Positions 62,865-64,000 of a stretch of 64,000 nucleotides of DNA are shown in pieces. Origin of the DNA: Erythrobacteraceae bacterium WH01K. Its GTDB lineage: Bacteria; Pseudomonadota; Alphaproteobacteria; Sphingomonadales; Sphingomonadaceae. The position numbers were made by a program, and so were the translations under genes. The stretch's first letter is position 1. Each line of letters begins with the position of its first letter. The notes under the pieces were generated by a model. It had not been told where the DNA came from, did no database searches, and saw only the letters and a program-made list of their open reading frames with translations. The stretch lies in assembly GCA_027941995.1 (NCBI GenBank), contig CP115966.1, positions 1,240,001 to 1,304,000 on the forward strand. The letters run 5' to 3'.

Positions 62865-63686
62865 ATGGCCGGTAACGTCAATCACGACTATCACATTCTC
62901 GATCCCGACATCTGGCCGCTGGTCGGTGCGTTTTCGGGCCTGACCTTCACGTCCGGCATGGTTCTCTACATGCACGACATGGCGAACGCCTGGCTGGTTC
63001 TGGGGCTGGGCATCGCAGGTCTGATCGCAACGTTCTGGGGCTGGTTCTCGAAGGTCGTGAACGAGGCGCAGCGCGGCGACCACACGCCTGTCGTGCAGCT
63101 TCACATGCGTTACGGCATGATCCTGTTCATCGCGTCCGAAGTGATGTTCTTCGTCGGCTGGTTCTGGAGCTGGTTCGACTTCGCCCTCTTTCCGAGCGAG
63201 CTTTCCGAAGTCGTCGGCGGCGTCTGGCCGCCTGCCGCGATCGAGGAAGTCCTCAATCCGTTCGATCTCCCGCTGCTCAACACGCTGATCCTGCTGTGTT
63301 CGGGCACGACCGTGACCTGGGCCCACCACTCGCTGCTGAACGGCGACCGCGAAGGCCTGAAGAAAGGTCTGTGGGCAACGATCCTGCTGGGCGCGCTGTT
63401 CACCTTCGTCCAGGTGTACGAATATGGCGTCGCGCCGTTCGCTTTCGGCGGCAACACCTACAGCTCGGCGTTCTACATGGCGACCGGCTTCCACGGGTTC
63501 CACGTCCTGATCGGCACGATCTTCCTGATCGTCTGCCTTGCCCGTACGTACAAGGGCCACTTCACCCCGCGCCAGCACTTCGGTTTCGAAGCTGCGGCCT
63601 GGTACTGGCACTTCGTCGACGTCGTGTGGCTGTTCCTGTTCATCGTCGTCTATGTCTGGGGCGGCTGGGGCGCCGAATACCACTGA
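62865..63686 (+). CDS. coxC: Cytochrome c oxidase subunit III
   Basis: A 273-residue, seven-helix subunit that stabilises the oxidase. It opens AGNVNHDYHILDPDIWPLVGAFSG; further matches are IASEVMFFVGWFWSWFDFALFP (the glutamate helix), TVTWAHHSL, ATGFHGFHVLIGTIFLIVCLARTY and AAWYWHFVDVVWLFLFIVVYVWG at the C-terminus. The next gene begins in its stop codon (TGATG). Confidence 0.98.
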   Translation: MAGNVNHDYHILDPDIWPLVGAFSGLTFTSGMVLYMHDMANAWLVLGLGIAGLIATFWGWFSKVVNEAQRGDHTPVVQLHMRYGMILFIASEVMFFVGWFWSWFDFALFPSELSEVVGGVWPPAAIEEVLNPFDLPLLNTLILLCSGTTVTWAHHSLLNGDREGLKKGLWATILLGALFTFVQVYEYGVAPFAFGGNTYSSAFYMATGFHGFHVLIGTIFLIVCLARTYKGHFTPRQHFGFEAAAWYWHFVDVVWLFLFIVVYVWGGWGAEYH

Positions 63687-64000
63687 TGGCAGTGAACGGT
63701 TCAGGCGGCTCGCCGGACCACGAAAAGGGGCAGCCCGCCATCTGGCAGGCTGCCCTTTTCGGTTTGTGTCCGCGTTGCGGGGAGCGCACGCTGTTTTGCG
63801 GGATCGTAAGATTTGCTGCGACCTGCCGCGCTTGCAGCCTTGATTTCGCCAAGTTCAATGTGGGCGACGGACCTGCCGCTTTCCTGATCCTGCTCGTCGG
63901 GGCTCTTGTGGTCGGGCTGGCCACGTGGATGGAGGTCGCCTTGGCACCGCCCGTGTGGATCCACGCGATTTTATGGCTGCCATTGATCACCGCCCTGACG
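63686..64000 (+). CDS. DUF983 domain-containing protein (3' truncated by window edge)
   Basis: The first 105 residues are visible. A cysteine zinc-ribbon-like segment (GLCPRCGERTLFCG, TCRACSLDF) is followed by NVGDGPAAFLILLVGALVVGLATW, the DUF983 membrane region. DUF983 proteins occur next to cox genes in alphaproteobacteria and probably help assembly. The 5' coding region carries a terminator-like hairpin. Confidence 0.9.
   Translation, partial: MAVNGSGGSPDHEKGQPAIWQAALFGLCPRCGERTLFCGIVRFAATCRACSLDFAKFNVGDGPAAFLILLVGALVVGLATWMEVALAPPVWIHAILWLPLITALT
63728..63755 (+). terminator. Terminator-like hairpin within the start of the DUF983 gene
   Basis: GGGCAGCC (63728-63735) pairs with GGCTGCCC (63748-63755). 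An inner GCCA/TGGC pair extends the stem to about 12 bp with one mismatch, with AAAA before and TTTT after. It lies about 40 bases after the coxC stop, within codons of DUF983. Confidence 0.5.

Noticed and set aside
1-64000. CRISPR arrays, insertion sequences, prophage genes, toxin-antitoxin pairs
   Set aside because: No regularly spaced repeats, no transposase or integrase motifs and no phage structural genes were seen. The entericidin is single, without a partner.

Overview
The window looks like a chromosomal segment of a high-GC alphaproteobacterium in the Sphingomonadales, most likely Erythrobacteraceae (Erythrobacter, Qipengyuania or a relative). This rests on gene order and family content: an infA-maf-RNase E/G-yacG-tRNA-Phe block, a hisG-hisD-nusB-thiL run, a bolA / J-domain / cobS neighbourhood, a pyrE-pdxJ-acpS-lepB run, a split coxB-ctaD-ctaB-ctaG-coxC operon, an entericidin-like lipoprotein and a plug-type outer-membrane receptor. 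This placement is inference; no rRNA or marker search was possible. I saw no insertion sequence, prophage or CRISPR array, and no gap between genes exceeds about 260 bases.

Layout. 1-8942: end of a dGTPase-like gene, an atypical SDR, an entericidin, a small membrane protein, an isolated cpaF ATPase, an EamA exporter, glmS, and a membrane PAS-GGDEF-EAL protein. 8972-18519 (minus strand): purQ, purS, an M16 peptidase, purC, tRNA-Phe, yacG, RNase E/G, maf, infA, then an alpha/beta hydrolase coupled to a wax-ester synthase/DGAT. 18730-26190: an outer-membrane receptor with a repeat insert, uvrC, a CHASE2-EAL protein, and a possible 12-residue microgene with a strong terminator. 26276-36566 (minus strand): TPR protein, tesB, a cupin-like/GNAT pair, the proton-pumping pyrophosphatase, and thiL-nusB-hisD-hisG. 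36608-46940: DUF2332, epoxide-hydrolase-like protein, SDR, pirin, bolA, J-domain protein, small enzymes, cobS without cobT, and a second PAS-GGDEF-EAL protein. 47074-57849: PBP1A-type peptidoglycan synthase, two hotdog thioesterases, an unfamiliar three-gene cassette (50366-52386), ruvX, a DUF3089 protein, AI-2E family transporter, lepB, acpS, pdxJ and pyrE. 57951-64000: the aa3-type cytochrome c oxidase operon, ending in a DUF983 gene cut by the window edge.

Much of the window is housekeeping: purine, histidine, thiamine, pyridoxal and pyrimidine synthesis, translation, cell-wall precursor supply and assembly, secretion and respiration. Many adjacent same-strand genes overlap by 1, 4 or 8 bases, which implies translational coupling. 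Three c-di-GMP proteins are spread across the segment.

The best candidate for an undescribed system is 50366-52386: a 51-residue TTG-start small protein, a roughly 319-residue protein whose frame is broken by a +1 shift, and a 296-residue protein with a paired-histidine cupin-like core. Other points worth a second look are thiL, which seems to start at CTG within a CTGA overlap; the 12-residue microgene; the tandem cysteine repeats inside the receptor; a terminator-like hairpin inside the start of the DUF983 gene; and three convergent gene pairs that share one CTAG for both stop codons.
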